Source of the DNA: Argentina anserina
Lineage: Eukaryota > Streptophyta > Magnoliopsida > Rosales > Rosaceae
DNA length: 64,000 bases
Direction: 5' to 3'
Assembly: GCF_933775445.1 (NCBI RefSeq)
Contig: NC_065878.1
Location: forward strand, 24,068,395 to 24,132,394
Under the pieces are notes generated by a model, which saw only the letters and a list, made by a program, of their open reading frames with translations, was not told where the DNA came from and did not search any database. Numbering within the stretch: position 1 is the first letter of the stretch; every line of letters starts with the position of its first letter. A program made the translations under genes and the position numbers. Below are positions 46,959 through 58,132 of this stretch, piece after piece.

Positions 46959-48564
46959 ATGGTGAACCCAAATCCTCCCCGTCGTCCAGTCATTTGTTAT
47001 AGGCCTATACAACCAGCTGACCTTGAGATCTTGGAGAAAATCCATACTGATTTATTTCCCATTAGGTACACAATCTCATTTTACACTTTCACACAGTGCT
47101 TCAAACAATGGCTAAGATCCTTTGTAACACATATTGCTCCTCTCCACAGGTATGAGTCCGAGTTTTTTCAAAATGTAGTAAATGGACATGATATTGTGTC
47201 GTGGGCAGCTGTTGATCGAAGTCGGCCAAATGGTCAAAGTGATGAACTGATTGGGTTTGTAACTGCACGAATTGTCCTTGCAAGAGAAAGTGAGGTGAGT
47301 CCTCTGTAATATATCTTTTTGTTTTTCTCTTTTTGTTCCTTGAAGAAGGGCTTGGAACTACCACCACCCCCTCTATAATAACAGGCAATGAATTTGATAC
47401 AAAAATGCTGGCCCTGTAGATAGGAGATTTACTCAATTACAACTCCTCAAAACCAGATCAGACCTTAGTCTACATTCTGACGCTAGGAGTTGTAGAATCT
47501 TTCAGAAATCTTGGCATAGGTAAGAGTTTGCTCTCTTTATTAAAAGATCTGTGATTTCCTTCAGCATAGGAACTTATAGTTTTCTCTTGGACTTGCAGCT
47601 TCTGCACTTATTCGTGAGGTCATAAAATATGCCTCAAGTATCCCGACCTGCAGAGCAGTTTACCTGCACGTCATTTCCTACAATAATCCTGCCATCCTTT
47701 TGTACAAGAAAATGTCATTTAAGTGTGTAAGAAGATTGCAAGGTTTTTACTTGATCAATGGTCAGCATTATGATTCATATCTGTTTGTTTACTATGTAAA
47801 TGGCGGTCGATCTCCTTGCTCACCATTGTAAGTACAACGTCCTTTATTTTTAATCCCTTCTGATATGTTTGAACTTTGAAGAAGATGATAAATTTGTTTC
47901 GCTTTAAGTGAAGCTTATTGCGGAAATAACTCTCCCTTGATCAATGGTCATGAATTAGTAACTCAGAACCTATTATAGTCTAGTTTGCATAGATAGCTCA
48001 AAACCACCCTGAATTTTCATAATTTTGAGGTATTTCGAAAAATGTAATTTCAGTTAGGTAGTTCTCAGATGTTATAAATTATTAATAAACATCTCATTCA
48101 AGAAGCATAACTTTTAAGAGTTTTAGTAGTAACTTCTTTAGGGAGATATGCATGGTGTAATCATAAGAAACTGAGAACCAAATTTGAGATGGATATATGA
48201 CGATATGGATTACAGATCCACGTACTTGAAAAAATAATGTCTCACTCTTTTCTAGTAGATACTGATGATTGGGTCACGTCATAATGCGATGAATGTTCTT
48301 TATCAGGTTTCGAATACTGTTAAAATTATCAAAGTTGTACTTGACTACTGAAGTATAATTATTTTATGTTGCAGAGAGCTTGTCACAGTGACACTGAATC
48401 ATATGAGGAATGGCTTAATGTCAGTGTTTGGAAGAGTACGGAAGAATGAAGATAGGAAGTTGGTCTCGAAATGGTCGAAATGTAAAGAGAGCCATAGCCT
48501 TATAACGACAACACAAAGCAGGAAAAACCTGACAGCAGAATGTACAGGGTATGAATGTGTTTGA
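46959..48564 (+). CDS. NAA60: NAA60-like N-terminal acetyltransferase (GNAT family)
   Basis: Five exons, 46959-47065, 47150-47294, 47420-47519, 47599-47827 and 48375-48564, give 256 residues. The GNAT fold begins CYRPIQPADLEILEKIHTDL, FPIRYESEFFQNVVNG, ELIGFVTARIVL. Motif A, the acetyl-CoA site, is LTLGVVESFRNLGIASALI (R-N-L-G-I-A). Motif B follows as YLHVISYNNPAILLYKKMSF, then RRLQGFYLINGQHYDSYLF. NAA60 acetylates N-termini of membrane proteins from the cytosolic side; the plant enzyme is reported at the plasma membrane. The tail after NHMRNGL is basic and probably binds membrane. The ATG at 46959 is chosen because the frame upstream lies mostly before the AG acceptor at 46935. It resembles At5g16800 (memory). 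Confidence 0.9.
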
Positions 48565-49541
48565 TTTGTGTGTTTATATTTGGCAAGGATTTCGTTGTTT
48601 GGATCCAATCAGTACTTATCAGCAGGCAGAGATAGAGATATACACATACAGAGAACCGAATGGAAGGAGAGATGGTCTGCAGAGAGAACTAAGTTACGAT
48701 GATGTAAGTTGAAGAAAATCTCCTCTTTGCTGCCTTGATCTCCTTCCGTGTACCTCATTATTTGATGTTAGCATTCTAGTGATACCCTTGCCATGGATTA
48801 ACGTTTGAACGTAATAATTGCTGTTAACAGCGCCGCTCTCAATATATAAAGATAGCACCTCTGTTTGTTCGTTTAGTTACTGTTTCCATACTAAGAAAAC
48901 AGAAGAGAACTTGTGTCTGCGTGAAAATTCCATTGCAGTGATTCCTTAATGTTGCCGGATGCCGACCTCAAATTTGGTCTTTGGTATCCCACTATTTCCT
49001 AGGAACTAGGAAGGTGGCCGATGTATCCTAATGCCTAGACCTCAAGTAACACACATCAACTAATAATTTGATATTGTGGCACTTGTGATCAATCATATGC
49101 CAAATTCCGTCAACGCACTCCGTCTCTTCTCGTGTTTCATATTTCTGTTTATTGGTTTTAGGAGCGGCTACAAGTAATTGACATGCAACAAAAACCTGAG
49201 ATGTTGAGTTTTGCTTTTGTTATTTCATGTAATTTTAAGAAGATTTATTTAATAATCCAAAAAGTTTGGAGGTCTAACTCGAATCATTCTTCTTAATTGC
49301 TATGCATGAGCAGGACCGCGACTAATATTTGACCATTTCTCTTCATTCATACCCAAGTACAGTTGTCTTTCTGATGGATTGACATTGTGAATGTAAACTG
49401 GTATTCCCAAAATAGGATTAGTAGGCCTTGATATGTGGGTGGTGAACGATGGTGCATGAAAATCGAGCACGAAAATCATGGACATGGAGAACTCGCGGAT
49501 ATTTATATGTCCTACGGATGCATCAAGGAATCCGACAACTT
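48565..49541. other. Intergenic region before the EXORDIUM-like pair
   Basis: The NAA60 3' UTR occupies the first part. The rest is AT-rich, and no further gene is seen. Confidence 0.35.
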
Positions 49542-49549
49542 TATATATA
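49542..49549 (+). promoter_or_regulatory. TATA box of EXL gene 1
   Basis: TATATATA lies 51-58 bp before the ATG at 49600, so transcription should start near 49575. This argues against the in-frame upstream extension that begins at 49435. Confidence 0.6.
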
Positions 49550-49599
49550 CCGTGTATCATATCAATACCTGTAAATTTCATAGATTGATAAAGAGAAAC

Positions 49600-50823
49600 A
49601 TGGTTCGTCGTGTTGCACTAGCAACTCAGGCTCTCTTCCTAATCCTTCTCATCATTACGCCTCACTTGGTATCGGCCCATGGCGGTGGCAACAAGAAAGG
49701 AGGTGGAGGCAAGAAAGGAGGAGGTGGTGGCAAGAAAGGAGGAGGCGGTGGCAAGAAACCAGCCGCACCTTATAAACCAGGGCACAAAAAACCAGCTGGT
49801 AAACCAGCAGGACATGGGGGAAAGAAACCAGCGGCACCTTATAAACCACCGAGCAAGCCTGTCGGAAAGAAACCAGCGGCACCTTATAGACCACCGAGCA
49901 AGCCTGTCGGAAAGAAACCAGCGGCACCTTATAGACCACCGAGCAAGCCTGTTGGAAAGGTACCAGTGACTATTCACGCCACCCACATTGAAATGCCTAG
50001 AGTAGTTCCACACCCTACAGGTCCAGCCAATAAAGGCAACGGTGATGGCATCGCGTACAAGGGAGGCCCTCTGATGACCGGGGAGGTCAACCTTTCCATC
50101 ATATTTTACGGCCAGTGGCTAAGCCAACACAAGGACCTGATCAGGAGTTTCCTCAACTCGTTCGGAGTCAAGGGCTCCGCCCTGTGCAACTGGTGGGGCA
50201 TTGTGGAGAGCTACCAGTGTGTGGCCAATCGGGGCTCCAGAGGCATCCAACTCAAAGTGGGCACTCAGCAGAGCGATGACAAGGCCTCCTTGGGCAAAGT
50301 TCTAACCAAAGATTTCATCAAGATGCTCGTGCAAAAGGCCGACTCCGGCAAGCCAAACACCGTCGTTGTCATCTTGGCCCACAAAGATGTGGCAGTTGCG
50401 GAGCTGTGCAGGGGCAAATGCTACGACCATGGATCGTTTGATGGCAAGACGCCCTGGCTCATCATCGGAAACCCTGAAGTGGAGTGCCCCGGTGTTTGTG
50501 GCTTGCCCTTTGCAAAGGCCAAGTACGGTCCTTCAGGCGCTGTCGTCAAACCACCAAACGGCGAGTTGGGCGTTGATGCTACCATCGTCAACTTCGCCGC
50601 CGGCTTATCTTCAGTACTCACTAATCCGTTCAACGACGGATTTAGCAAAAAAGGACCCAAAACCTGGCCGATTGAGGCTGGCAATGCCTGCGCGCATATC
50701 TTCGGAACATTGACCAGTGACCCGACCGGTTGTGGCTACAATGCCATTGGAGAAAATGGTCACAAGTTCGTGCTTCCAGGCGTGTGGGATCCAAAGGCGT
50801 TGTCATGCTGGACCCCTATGTAA
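49600..50823 (+). CDS. EXORDIUM-like secreted protein with Gly/Lys- and Pro-rich N-terminal repeats
   Basis: An intronless 407-residue protein, as is usual for the EXORDIUM/PHI-1 family. A signal peptide MVRRVALATQALFLILL ends near VSAHG. Residues about 28-50 are GGGGKK repeats, then a 15-residue unit KKPAAPYRPPSKPVG is repeated three times (encoded at 49819-49953), like proline-rich wall proteins. The EXO domain starts near GIAYKGGPLMTGEVNLSIIF and has FYGQWLSQHKDLIRSFLNS, WWGIVESYQ, LTKDFIKMLVQKA, LCRGKCYDHG, NPEVECPGVCGLPFA, FAAGLSSVLTNPFNDGF and CWTPM. EXO proteins are apoplastic, brassinosteroid-induced growth regulators of unknown activity. The long repeat-rich N-terminus is longer than in typical members (about 310 residues) and in the neighbour. 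Confidence 0.93.
   Translation: MVRRVALATQALFLILLIITPHLVSAHGGGNKKGGGGKKGGGGGKKGGGGGKKPAAPYKPGHKKPAGKPAGHGGKKPAAPYKPPSKPVGKKPAAPYRPPSKPVGKKPAAPYRPPSKPVGKVPVTIHATHIEMPRVVPHPTGPANKGNGDGIAYKGGPLMTGEVNLSIIFYGQWLSQHKDLIRSFLNSFGVKGSALCNWWGIVESYQCVANRGSRGIQLKVGTQQSDDKASLGKVLTKDFIKMLVQKADSGKPNTVVVILAHKDVAVAELCRGKCYDHGSFDGKTPWLIIGNPEVECPGVCGLPFAKAKYGPSGAVVKPPNGELGVDATIVNFAAGLSSVLTNPFNDGFSKKGPKTWPIEAGNACAHIFGTLTSDPTGCGYNAIGENGHKFVLPGVWDPKALSCWTPM
49819..49953 (+). repeat. Three 45-bp in-frame coding repeats
   Basis: Units begin at 49819, 49864 and 49909, each starting GGAAAGAAACCAGCGGC. They are near-identical (one A/G difference in the Lys/Arg codon and one wobble change at the end), so copy number probably varies. 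Confidence 0.95.
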
Positions 50824-52108
50824 TATCATTTATTCATCTCATCTCTGTGGATCCTCGATTGAATTGGATCATCAATCAATCGATCTCGCTCCATACTAGC
50901 TTGTGTTAACTAAGTACAGCTTGAGTCACAACAGTAATCGTCACTCATAAATTAACTTTTCATTTTTGTTCCTTGATTAATTCCTATTTTCAGAGAATGA
51001 AATATACTAATATTTGTTCAGAAATCTCCTCCATGGATAAAAAAATGTTTAATGCTGATCAATCCCTTATATAATTATCGTGGTCGTACATGTATCTTTT
51101 AATTGATTGGATTCGGTCACCAACATCAATCAATCAATAATCCTAACTTTTGAGAGGATGAAATGTATCATGTATGTGTATCTTTCCTTCACATTTCATT
51201 GATAAGAAAACTCATCCGTCCTCTTTGGCCCTAGTTTCCTTAGCTCCCTTTTTCGGTTAGAGTAAAACCAGTTAACTAAATATTGAAGACTAAATTAACT
51301 ACACCTTATCTTGATTCCTTCTTAACCGGTCATGTACAAACTACGTACCATGAAGCATGGACTCATACGTACGTCGGTACGTAATAATTACATATATTAT
51401 CCATCGATGTCTTATAATGATCTGCATGTTGACGTACCGCTGCATGTACGTACTGGCCTTTATCAATTTAGCTTGCTGTGGCTAATTTATTTCTTAATTA
51501 GTGGAAGCACATATATATAGACTGACTAGTGAGCTCTGACATATCTCAGAGAAGGAGACGGACTTGACTCACTTGAGCATGGTGTCCATTAAGTTTGATG
51601 ACTTTGATTCAAGAACGCAATTACTAGTTTACTGCCTGCATTATCAAGTAACATACAGATGGTTTGTCCAGTGGGTACCTAAGTACGTGGCTAACCGCAC
51701 TATGCATACATGTTAGATCGATGGACTACAATCTATAATTAATAACTACCATACGACGATTCTTTATCTTCGATCATGAATCATCATGTCAATCTCTATT
51801 TCTCTAATTAATAATAACACACAAACACGTATAAATACATCGTCATTTTCACAGCTACAGTATTTCTCGATAAATATTCACTAAATTGCTTTGAACCACA
51901 AATTAATTTGACCAAAGAGACTATATTCGTAATCTAAATTCAGTACCTTCCATTTATTATATAGCAAAAGAAAAAAGCTAAAGAGAACAAAATGATACAG
52001 CTAGCTTGCTAGTTCTATATCGTACAATTACTTAACTAAAATCTAAATTAGATTCCGAGTCTTTCGCCTATCGTAACCGGATTCTAAGTTAGGCAGATAG
52101 CTAGCTAG
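50824..52108. other. Intergenic region between the two EXL genes
   Basis: AT-rich, with a 3' UTR in the first 200 bp. Several GTACGTAC-type palindromes lie between 51340 and 51460. I see no coding signal. Confidence 0.35.
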
Positions 52109-52116
52109 CTATATAT
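52109..52116 (+). promoter_or_regulatory. Probable TATA box of EXL gene 2
   Basis: CTATATAT at 52109-52116 lies 80 bp before the ATG, giving a sensible leader. A second TATATATA at 52154-52161 is too near the ATG to be the main one. Confidence 0.45.
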
Positions 52117-52195
52117 CCTGTGGTGTCGGTGCGTGCTCAGAGCAGGGGCGACTTATATATACAAGACGCATCCAAGCAACGAAGGAAGAAAGAAA

Positions 52196-53131
52196 ATGGT
52201 CTTATTACGATCAAGGGTTCATCTTGATCAGCTTTCTCTGGTTCTCAGCTTACTCTGGTTAATTGCTAGCCCACCCCTCGTTTCCGGTCACTTTAGACCG
52301 CCGCCGACATTCAGTTACAATGGAGGGCTACTCCTGACGGGCAAACTCGACCTTTCAATCTTCTTCTATGGTGCAGTTGGACGCACACAAAAGCGTGTGA
52401 TTAGGTCTTTCATCAAGTCGCTGAATCATGGTGGTGGCACCCCCAAGCCTAGGGTAACATCCTGGTGGGATATGATCGAGAGCTACCAATCCACTGCTTC
52501 CCCGGATCATACTGCCCCCAAAATCGCAGTCAAAGTGGTGAGTCAAATAACTGATAATAGTTACTCCCTTGGAAAAGTGATCACCAAAGACTTCATAAAG
52601 TCGATGGTCAAGACGGCCACCGCCGGGAAGCCTCCTTCAAATCTTGTCGTCATCTTTACCGATAAGCAATGTGCTGTCTCAGCCCTTTGCAGGGGAAAAT
52701 GCTATGATCATGGAGTTATTGATAACCAGCCTTATCTCATCGTCGGAAACCCCGAAGTCGAGTGTCCCGGTGCTTGTGCCTGGCCCTTCGTAAAGTCCAA
52801 CTACGGCCCTCCAGGCATCACCCTCAAACCACCAAACGGCAACCCCATGGTCGATGCCATTCTAGTCAACTTTGCTGCCGGTTTGGCTGCTGCTGTCACC
52901 AATCCATTCAATACCGGATTTTCCAAACCAGGACCCAAAACCTGGCCGCTGGAGGCTAGCACTGTTTGTAATGGTATATTTGCAAGAGGGGCGTTCCCAG
53001 GGAATCCCGGCAAGGTGGCGTTGGACGGGAAATCCGGCGGGGCGTTCAATGCTCATGGATTGAATGGTATGAAGTTTTTGCTACCTGCGCTGTGGAATCC
53101 AAGAACATCTTCATGCTGGACACTGATGTAG
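52196..53131 (+). CDS. EXORDIUM-like secreted protein (compact form)
   Basis: Intronless, 311 residues. The signal peptide (LSLVLSLLWLIASPPLVSGH) is followed at once by the EXO domain: SYNGGLLLTGKLDLSIFFYG, RVIRSFIKSLN, SWWDMIESYQST, LGKVITKDFIKSMVKTA, LCRGKCYDHGV, NPEVECPGACAWPF, FAAGLAAAVTNPFNTGFSKP, WNPRTSSCWTLM. It lacks the repeat region of the upstream neighbour but keeps all conserved Cys (CRGKC, ECPGAC and the C-terminal Cys pair). The two genes are tandem relatives in the same orientation, 1.4 kb apart. The ATG at 52196 precedes the signal peptide directly; the frame upstream adds only a hydrophilic leader. The function is apoplastic growth control by family knowledge. Confidence 0.93.
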   Translation: MVLLRSRVHLDQLSLVLSLLWLIASPPLVSGHFRPPPTFSYNGGLLLTGKLDLSIFFYGAVGRTQKRVIRSFIKSLNHGGGTPKPRVTSWWDMIESYQSTASPDHTAPKIAVKVVSQITDNSYSLGKVITKDFIKSMVKTATAGKPPSNLVVIFTDKQCAVSALCRGKCYDHGVIDNQPYLIVGNPEVECPGACAWPFVKSNYGPPGITLKPPNGNPMVDAILVNFAAGLAAAVTNPFNTGFSKPGPKTWPLEASTVCNGIFARGAFPGNPGKVALDGKSGGAFNAHGLNGMKFLLPALWNPRTSSCWTLM

Positions 53132-54315
53132 CCAACGGCGGATTCAGGATTTGGGCATGGGGTGTGCTTCAAGTTTGGCCGAATGACAACATTTTTTTTA
53201 CCGCTACAACCATGTAAACTGTAAATGCTAATGAATTTTTAAAAATAAAATGGGCGTGAATGCAAATAGAAAAATATTATGAAAATCAAAGACTTTAGAA
53301 AACGTAATAATTTTTTATTTTTAAATTGATTAAATTGAATTTTAATAACTCATACTTATAATTTTAAAATCAACATAAAACATAATGGTATTAGAACAAA
53401 AAACTGAAAGAAAAAAGTGTGAAATATGGAATTAAATAACAAAGATCAGATGCGCATAATGGGTAGAATCGGGATGAATTTGGCTAAGAACAAATACAAA
53501 TACCATAAAAATAATGATACATACTGAGTTTTTTTTAAACCCAAAAAACTTAGTCACTACCTTGGATCCACCCCTGGATGTGGTTGAATTATATTTTACG
53601 TATAAAACGATAGATGAAGAGCATGAAAATAAGTTTATCTTGGGATTATTCGAACGCAAATTCTTCTAATGCACCGAAATGTAATTGCAATATTAAGTGA
53701 TACGTGCCCTTATGAGTTATTTCTGTAGTCAAATTTTTTTTTGTAATGAATTAAAAAAAATTTGATGGTATCCATTCATGTATAATGTTGGTACGTATAA
53801 GTGCACTTGGTGATTCACTGACTATAATCCATTCCAACCAACGGCATCAATAATTGTGGCTTTCTTCGTTTTAGTAGAAAAGGATGTAAAACTGAGCTAG
53901 ATGAGTAATTAATTAGCTGTATCAGTCTGTATGCAAGTACGAACCAAGTAACTAGGCTTTAGCGCCTTTGGTAGATAACATTTGGTACCAAACTAAGAAA
54001 ACCAAGAAAGTCTTCCTCGGTCAGTTTTGATTTCTTCACCAGTGATTGAGCGGAAATTTAGATAGCGTTGCAAGTGATTTATTGATTTTGGATTCATGGA
54101 TACGGTTCCTTGGTTGATTCGAGCGGTACCCTTTCCTTGGTTTGGAGTTTTCTCATAGGTTTTTTTATCTGCACAAGATTTTAACGAGGTCACTACCAAT
54201 GCTTCACTTAATTTAAGAGAGGAAGTGAAGACATTTTTCCAATTCTTCCATTTTTTTGTTGCAAGTATTTATATTCTGAAAGGTACATGCAACAGAATTG
54301 GTTAGTAGTACGGGT
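53132..54315. other. AT-rich region between EXL2 and the solo LTR
   Basis: No gene is seen. At 53141 the sequence GGCGGATTCAGGATTTGG, and at 53573 CCTTGGATCCACCCCTGG, resemble ends of small plant transposons, but I could not define termini or a target duplication. Confidence 0.3.
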
Positions 54316-54908
54316 TGTGGTGTAACGACCCCAAAATTTTGAGCCTAAAAACTAAAAATTGCAAAGTCGTTAGAACACCTAAACCCTTAACGTGCACAGC
54401 GGATCATCACTGAGTTCTCAATACAACTCAGAAAAACCAATTATTACAACCCAAACTTATAATTCAACATTATAACAATTGGAAATGTATAATCCTCACA
54501 AGATAGTCACACCAAATCCTCATGCAAGCTGGAGATAAATAACTTCAAGTCCTCTGAGCGGTCCGTCAATTCCCGCTAATCCACACCTGCGGAGTTATCC
54601 ACTACACCATCGAATTGGTGCACCGGGATTGTAAACACAAACCCGGTAAGCTTTACAGCTCGTATGAGTAAAATGAAAATAAAACTCGCATATTAATGTA
54701 TATACGAAAATCCACAAATCAAACAAATATAAATGCACTCATGAGTCAATGGACGGCCCATCTGGTTGTCCCAAAGAAATATGAAAAGAAGCTCTCATGA
54801 GAAATTAAGTAACCCTTCTGGTTACCCAAATACATTTATAATACGGGTACCAAGAACGCTGGTACACATCTGTTACCCCTCTCGTAATACACCGCCGATA
54901 TTGGATAG

Positions 54909-55094
54909 CCACCCGCTACCCAACATCCAAAACAATCTGAGTACCCATGAGCAGATAACCACCCGTTACCTCACATGCAGTACTAAGGTGATATTGGGTA
55001 ACCACCCGCTACCCAACATCCAAAACAATCTGAGTACTCATGAGCAGATAACCACCCGTTACCTCCCATGTAGTACTATGGCGGACAGACTAGA
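54909..55094. repeat. 93-bp tandem repeat inside the solo LTR (2 copies)
   Basis: Copies begin at 54909 and 55002, each with CCACCCGCTACCCAACATCC and GAGCAGATAACCACCCGTTA, and differ at a few bases. Confidence 0.85.
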
Positions 55095-55150
55095 GCTCTA
55101 ACTGTATCGTAACTTTCGCCCGGCCAAAGGCTAGGTTCCGACTTGCCAAA

Positions 55151-55440
55151 CACGTACAATAATCTCACATCATATTGTACTAAAAATCATGTCCGAAGAC
55201 AAATCAACATTTTAACAATCTCAATGTTAAAATCACGTACAATAATCTCACATCATATTGTACCAAAAATCATGTCCGAAGACAAATCAACATTTTAACA
55301 ATCTCAATGTTAAAATCACGTACAATAATCTCACATCATATTGTACCAAAAATCATGTCCGAAGACAAATCAACATTTTAACAATCTCAATGTTAAAAAA
55401 TCACGTACAATAATCACACCTCATATTGTACAAAAATCAA
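55151..55440. repeat. 83-bp tandem repeat inside the solo LTR (3.5 copies)
   Basis: Units begin CACGTACAATAATC at 55151, 55234, 55317 and 55402 (the last partial). Each unit holds the inverted pair AACATT/AATGTT, so each can fold on itself. Confidence 0.92.
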
Positions 55441-55774
55441 ATCACATGCTCAATATTTAATTCTCGTCATTCGAAATGACCAATTCCAATGAATTCATAA
55501 CAGTATATAATATAGCAAACTATATATATATGTACTTATTACCATTTATACGATATATATGTAATCCACTATATTGTATACGTGTCGTAATTCAATCTTA
55601 AAAACTCTTGCAAAATCTTGAATCACCGCAAGGGTAGATTCGTAAATAAGTGAGATTTTACTCACCTTCTTTCCTGCGTGCAACTTCCACGACCCTGAAA
55701 GTAATTTCCTCACTCGTTTCGTCAGTCACCTAATAGCACGATAAATGCTTAGAAAATGATACTTAAAATATCAG

Positions 55775-56030
55775 GTGACGAGTTCAGCACAGCTAAATGT
55801 TGTTCATAAAACATTGTTCACGGAACACTGTTCATGTTTACTAATCACTGTTTTTACTAAACCACTGTTCACAGTTACTGTTTTACCAAACACTGTTCAA
55901 GTTACTGTTTTTACTATGCCACTGTTCACATTTACTGTTACATATCACTATTCACAATACTGTTACAGATCACTATTCATGCGGAGCCACTATTCACATT
56001 TACTATTCATTCAACGTTACTGTTCGCCGA
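55775..56030. repeat. Degenerate CACTGTTCAC-type short repeats
   Basis: Within about 250 bp, variants of CACTGTTCA and TTACTGTT recur more than a dozen times at irregular 10-25 bp spacing. The inverted form TGAACAGTGCCCGAGC recurs near 56470-56510. Confidence 0.75.
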
Positions 56031-56888
56031 CCGCCACCAATCATCACCAAATTTCACCACCACAACCTAAACAACATTTCCAACAACTTCCTAGTTGACA
56101 CCAAGGTCTAAATCCGAGTCTAAACAGTCCAAACAACGAAGAACATGAAATCGGCACTATTCACAAACCCTAGAAATTGAAATTTTGATTCGGGTACTTA
56201 CACTTCGATTTGGCTCAATTCCTTTTGTGGGAATGTTGCTGGGACTGAGACAAGCAAAACCCCCCAAGAATATCGAGCCATGGTGGCCGGAGGAGGCGGC
56301 GCCGCCACAGCAGTAACTTCCGGCGGTTGCTACACCGTGTGTGGTTGTCGCCGGAGTGCAAGGCATAGCCCAAAAGATGGAGCTCGTCGAGCCCGTCAGT
56401 TTGATAGGTGGCACGACACGAGGCGACGTCGGATGGTGGAGAAATCGGCCGGAGATGGTTTTTGGGTCGGGTGAACAGTGCCCGAGCTCGGGTGAACAGT
56501 ACCCGAGCTGATTTTTAGAAAAATCTGATTTTCTGATTTTTAATCTCCTCTCCTTCCTTTTATACTATTTCCAAAATCGGAAACGAACTTCCGACGTTAA
56601 TAACTTTCGCGTCCGACGTCCGATTCGAACACATGACGTGTCCACGAATTCGTATCGATGAGCTCTACGACTTTCGTGAAGGAAGTTTTCGTAACCGAGC
56701 GACGGAATAAAAGTCGATCTATACGTTGCGGTAACGTTACGTTTTCTAATTAAACGATCCGAGAACGTTTCCGTTTTCGTTTCAAAATGTCGCAAACCTC
56801 CAATTGTCGTCTTGAATTAATTTCACAAGTTTAACACTTTGAAAATACTCGACATTTAGTTTCTAAAAATTCGGGTTATTACATGTGG

Positions 56889-58132
56889 ATTGTATCCTGT
56901 TTTTGTAAAAGTTTTTCCATGCTCATAATTTTAATATTTTATTATGTTAACATCAGTTTCAGCCGTTATATTTGAACTTTTAATAATAACCACTAGTCAT
57001 TATATTGTTAACACGTAGAGTATCGATATTTTAAGCATGTAAGATTGTCTATGTTTTTGTATCTAAATTGCAATATATGCAATTACTTCTTTAAAAAACC
57101 ATAAGATTGTGAACTTTGGCGGTAGTTAGTTACTTTTATGTGAAACAATGCGTAGTTATTTTGTGTGTGTTTTTTGTTTTTTAAAGAAAGAACAAGGCTT
57201 TAGTAAGTACCCATATATGCTTTGTAGAGACTAGCAATAGTACCAATGCATGCACGCATTGCCGCCCCCATTCTGTTTCTTAATAGTCGGTGTTTCTTTG
57301 ATGAGCTTTAATGGAAACATGTACTTGATCAGACTCATGATCGATCGACTCATGACTTATATATGTAGTCATTAGTCATATATGTATGTGCTATGAAATA
57401 AACACTAGTACGTTAAGCTATTACGTAACTCATATATATGGATTACATGCATTACTTATATTCTAATAGTCGTAAAATATATCCTGAACCTCAGAAATTA
57501 TTACATCTTGAGCATTTGTGAATGCATAACACATATTCTAGATGATAGAATACATTTTATGTATGTAGAACGTATTTTCTAAATGATATAACATATTTGT
57601 GAATGTAATAACGGATATCTCCATAGCATAGCTAAGATTTTTATATCTTATTTCAGAACATTTATTCAGCAAGCAATACAATATATGTTTGTTCCACAGT
57701 TAGCTTTGTCATTCTACAAATTTCTACGGGCCCGCGGCAATGCGCATTTTTTCAACCAAGTAACTAGTAGTCATATATGTACCGATGTATGGGACTATGG
57801 GCTATGGAACGATGTTTCCCTTGGAGGAGCCGAGGAGGAATGAGAGGGCGCAAAGATATTAATTAATTAAGCAATTACGTACGCAGCTACATATAGTAGG
57901 CATATCAGTGCATGCATAAGTAAAAGATATACAAGTTACTGCCCCTGTAAAAGAGCACATAAGTACGTAATTACTAATTACATGCTACAGATAAAATCAC
58001 AGAGATCACTGCATTACTAATTAATTAATTGTTAAATCATTGTATATATTGAGTTGGTTTCCAGATGCATAATGCATTATTACATGATATTGATCACACC
58101 TGATTCATGAAACAATAACATATTGAATTTGG
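56889..58132. other. AT-rich intergenic region
   Basis: No coding signal. ATAT-rich and GTACGTAC-like words are scattered. The 3' UTR of the PR-10 gene should lie at the right end. Confidence 0.35.

Larger units (their letters stand above)
54321..56883. mobile_element. Solo LTR of an LTR retrotransposon (2563 bp)
   Basis: The element starts TGTAACGACCCC and ends GGGTTATTACA, the TG...CA ends of an LTR, and is flanked by a perfect 5-bp target duplication TGTGG (54316-54320 and 56884-56888). No second LTR, primer-binding site, gag or pol frame is seen, so it is best read as a solo LTR left by LTR-LTR recombination. The body has three kinds of internal repeats (54909-55094, 55151-55440, 55775-56030). 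The outer 11 bases are also inverted-repeat-like, so a large non-autonomous element of another type is a weaker alternative. Family (Ty3 or Ty1) cannot be assigned without a search. Confidence 0.8.

Noticed and set aside
49435..49599. Upstream in-frame extension of EXL gene 1 (55 more residues)
   Set aside because: A TATA box at 49542-49549 lies inside it, and the signal peptide starts right after the ATG at 49600.
49639..50013. Long minus-strand open frames across EXL gene 1 (and similar ones over CSLD, 4CL and EXL gene 2)
   Set aside because: These follow codon structure of the sense gene, have biased repeat composition and match no family.
55151..55440. CRISPR-like regular repeats
   Set aside because: The 83-bp units are contiguous with no spacers, in a plant retrotransposon LTR; likewise the 45-bp coding repeats.
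54321..56883. Protein-coding transposon in the 2.56-kb element
   Set aside because: No gag, pol or transposase motif in any frame; the longest frames are low-complexity.
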